The notes beneath the pieces are model-generated. The model made no database searches and was not told the DNA's origin. It saw nothing but the letters and a program-made list of their open reading frames with translations. From positions 1 to 64,000 of the forward strand of contig NZ_VDEZ01000002.1 of the NCBI RefSeq assembly GCF_017922435.1: DNA of 64,000 nucleotides. Direction: 5' to 3'. This DNA comes from Thalassospira sp. ER-Se-21-Dark (GTDB taxonomy: Bacteria > Pseudomonadota > Alphaproteobacteria > Rhodospirillales > Thalassospiraceae). Below, piece by piece: positions 63,867 to 64,000 of this stretch (positions are counted from its first letter, which is position 1; each line of letters begins with the position of its first letter). The position numbers and the translations under genes were made by a program.

Positions 63867-64000
63867 TTAGACATCGGCAAACAGGACATGATCGGCGGTC
63901 AGATCATCCTTGTTGGTATCTTCGATAATCACGCCAAATGTCCATGGATCGCCGTTGCTGAAATCGACATAGAGATCATCGCCGGTCTGGGTGGTGTGAT
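63867..64000 (-). CDS. C-terminal end of an unknown acidic protein, partial
   Basis: Forty-three codons run off the right edge, ending in LTADHVLFADV. The visible part is acidic and beta-like (TGDDLYVDFSNGDPWTFGVI), reminiscent of the C-termini of RTX or cadherin-type repeat proteins, but too little is visible to name it. Confidence 0.5.
   Translation of the reverse strand, partial: HTTQTGDDLYVDFSNGDPWTFGVIIEDTNKDDLTADHVLFADV

Overview
The window comes from an alphaproteobacterium. The best fit is Rhodospirillales, probably Thalassospira or a close relative; this is inferred from gene order, protein character and moderate GC, since no 16S gene is present. The left quarter (1-14.4 kb) is the S10-spc-alpha ribosomal supercluster in the alphaproteobacterial order: tuf (partial), rpsJ-rplCDWB-rpsS-rplV-rpsC-rplP-rpmC-rpsQ-rplNXE-rpsNH-rplFR-rpsE-rpmD-rplO-secY-adk-rpsMK-rpoA-rplQ. 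It ends in a strong terminator.

From 14.5 to 29.4 kb a housekeeping series (degP-like protease, rarA, crcB, RluA-type pseudouridine synthase, HAD phosphatase, ATP12-like chaperone) is interrupted by accessory blocks. These are an MFS transporter with a TA-bounded inverted-repeat element (MITE-like), an FMN azoreductase with a DUF1499 protein, an exported dienelactone hydrolase, and an NMT1/THI5-type ABC importer with an intra-operon terminator.

From 29.5 to 57 kb is a mosaic of mostly single genes: a multi-PAS diguanylate cyclase, a permease-only ABC protein without an ATPase, propionyl-CoA carboxylase (pccB-pccA), several HAD phosphatases, acylphosphatase, a DMT exporter, an FAD oxidase, Sua5, CysQ, an AmmeMemoRadiSam module (fused Memo-AMMECR1 plus a radical SAM enzyme), NnrS, PepA, HolC and a TetR regulator divergent from a homocysteine methyltransferase. 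Two A+T-rich genes stand out as likely imports: 36976-37659 (candidate PD-(D/E)XK nuclease fold) and 47959-48678 (small membrane protein lodged inside the AmmeMemoRadiSam module).

The most unusual region is 57.0-61.1 kb. A three-gene minus-strand operon encodes a protein with a proline/lysine-rich linker, a 776-residue protein-arginine deiminase of the animal (PAD/PADI) type with Asp-His-Asp-Cys catalytic residues, and a small helical protein. A second copy of the MITE family sits immediately upstream of this operon. Divergent from it is metNIQ, preceded by a SAM-II riboswitch and an intrinsic terminator; its MetN is short and lacks the usual methionine-sensing C-terminal domain. The right edge holds the C-terminal end of one more minus-strand gene.
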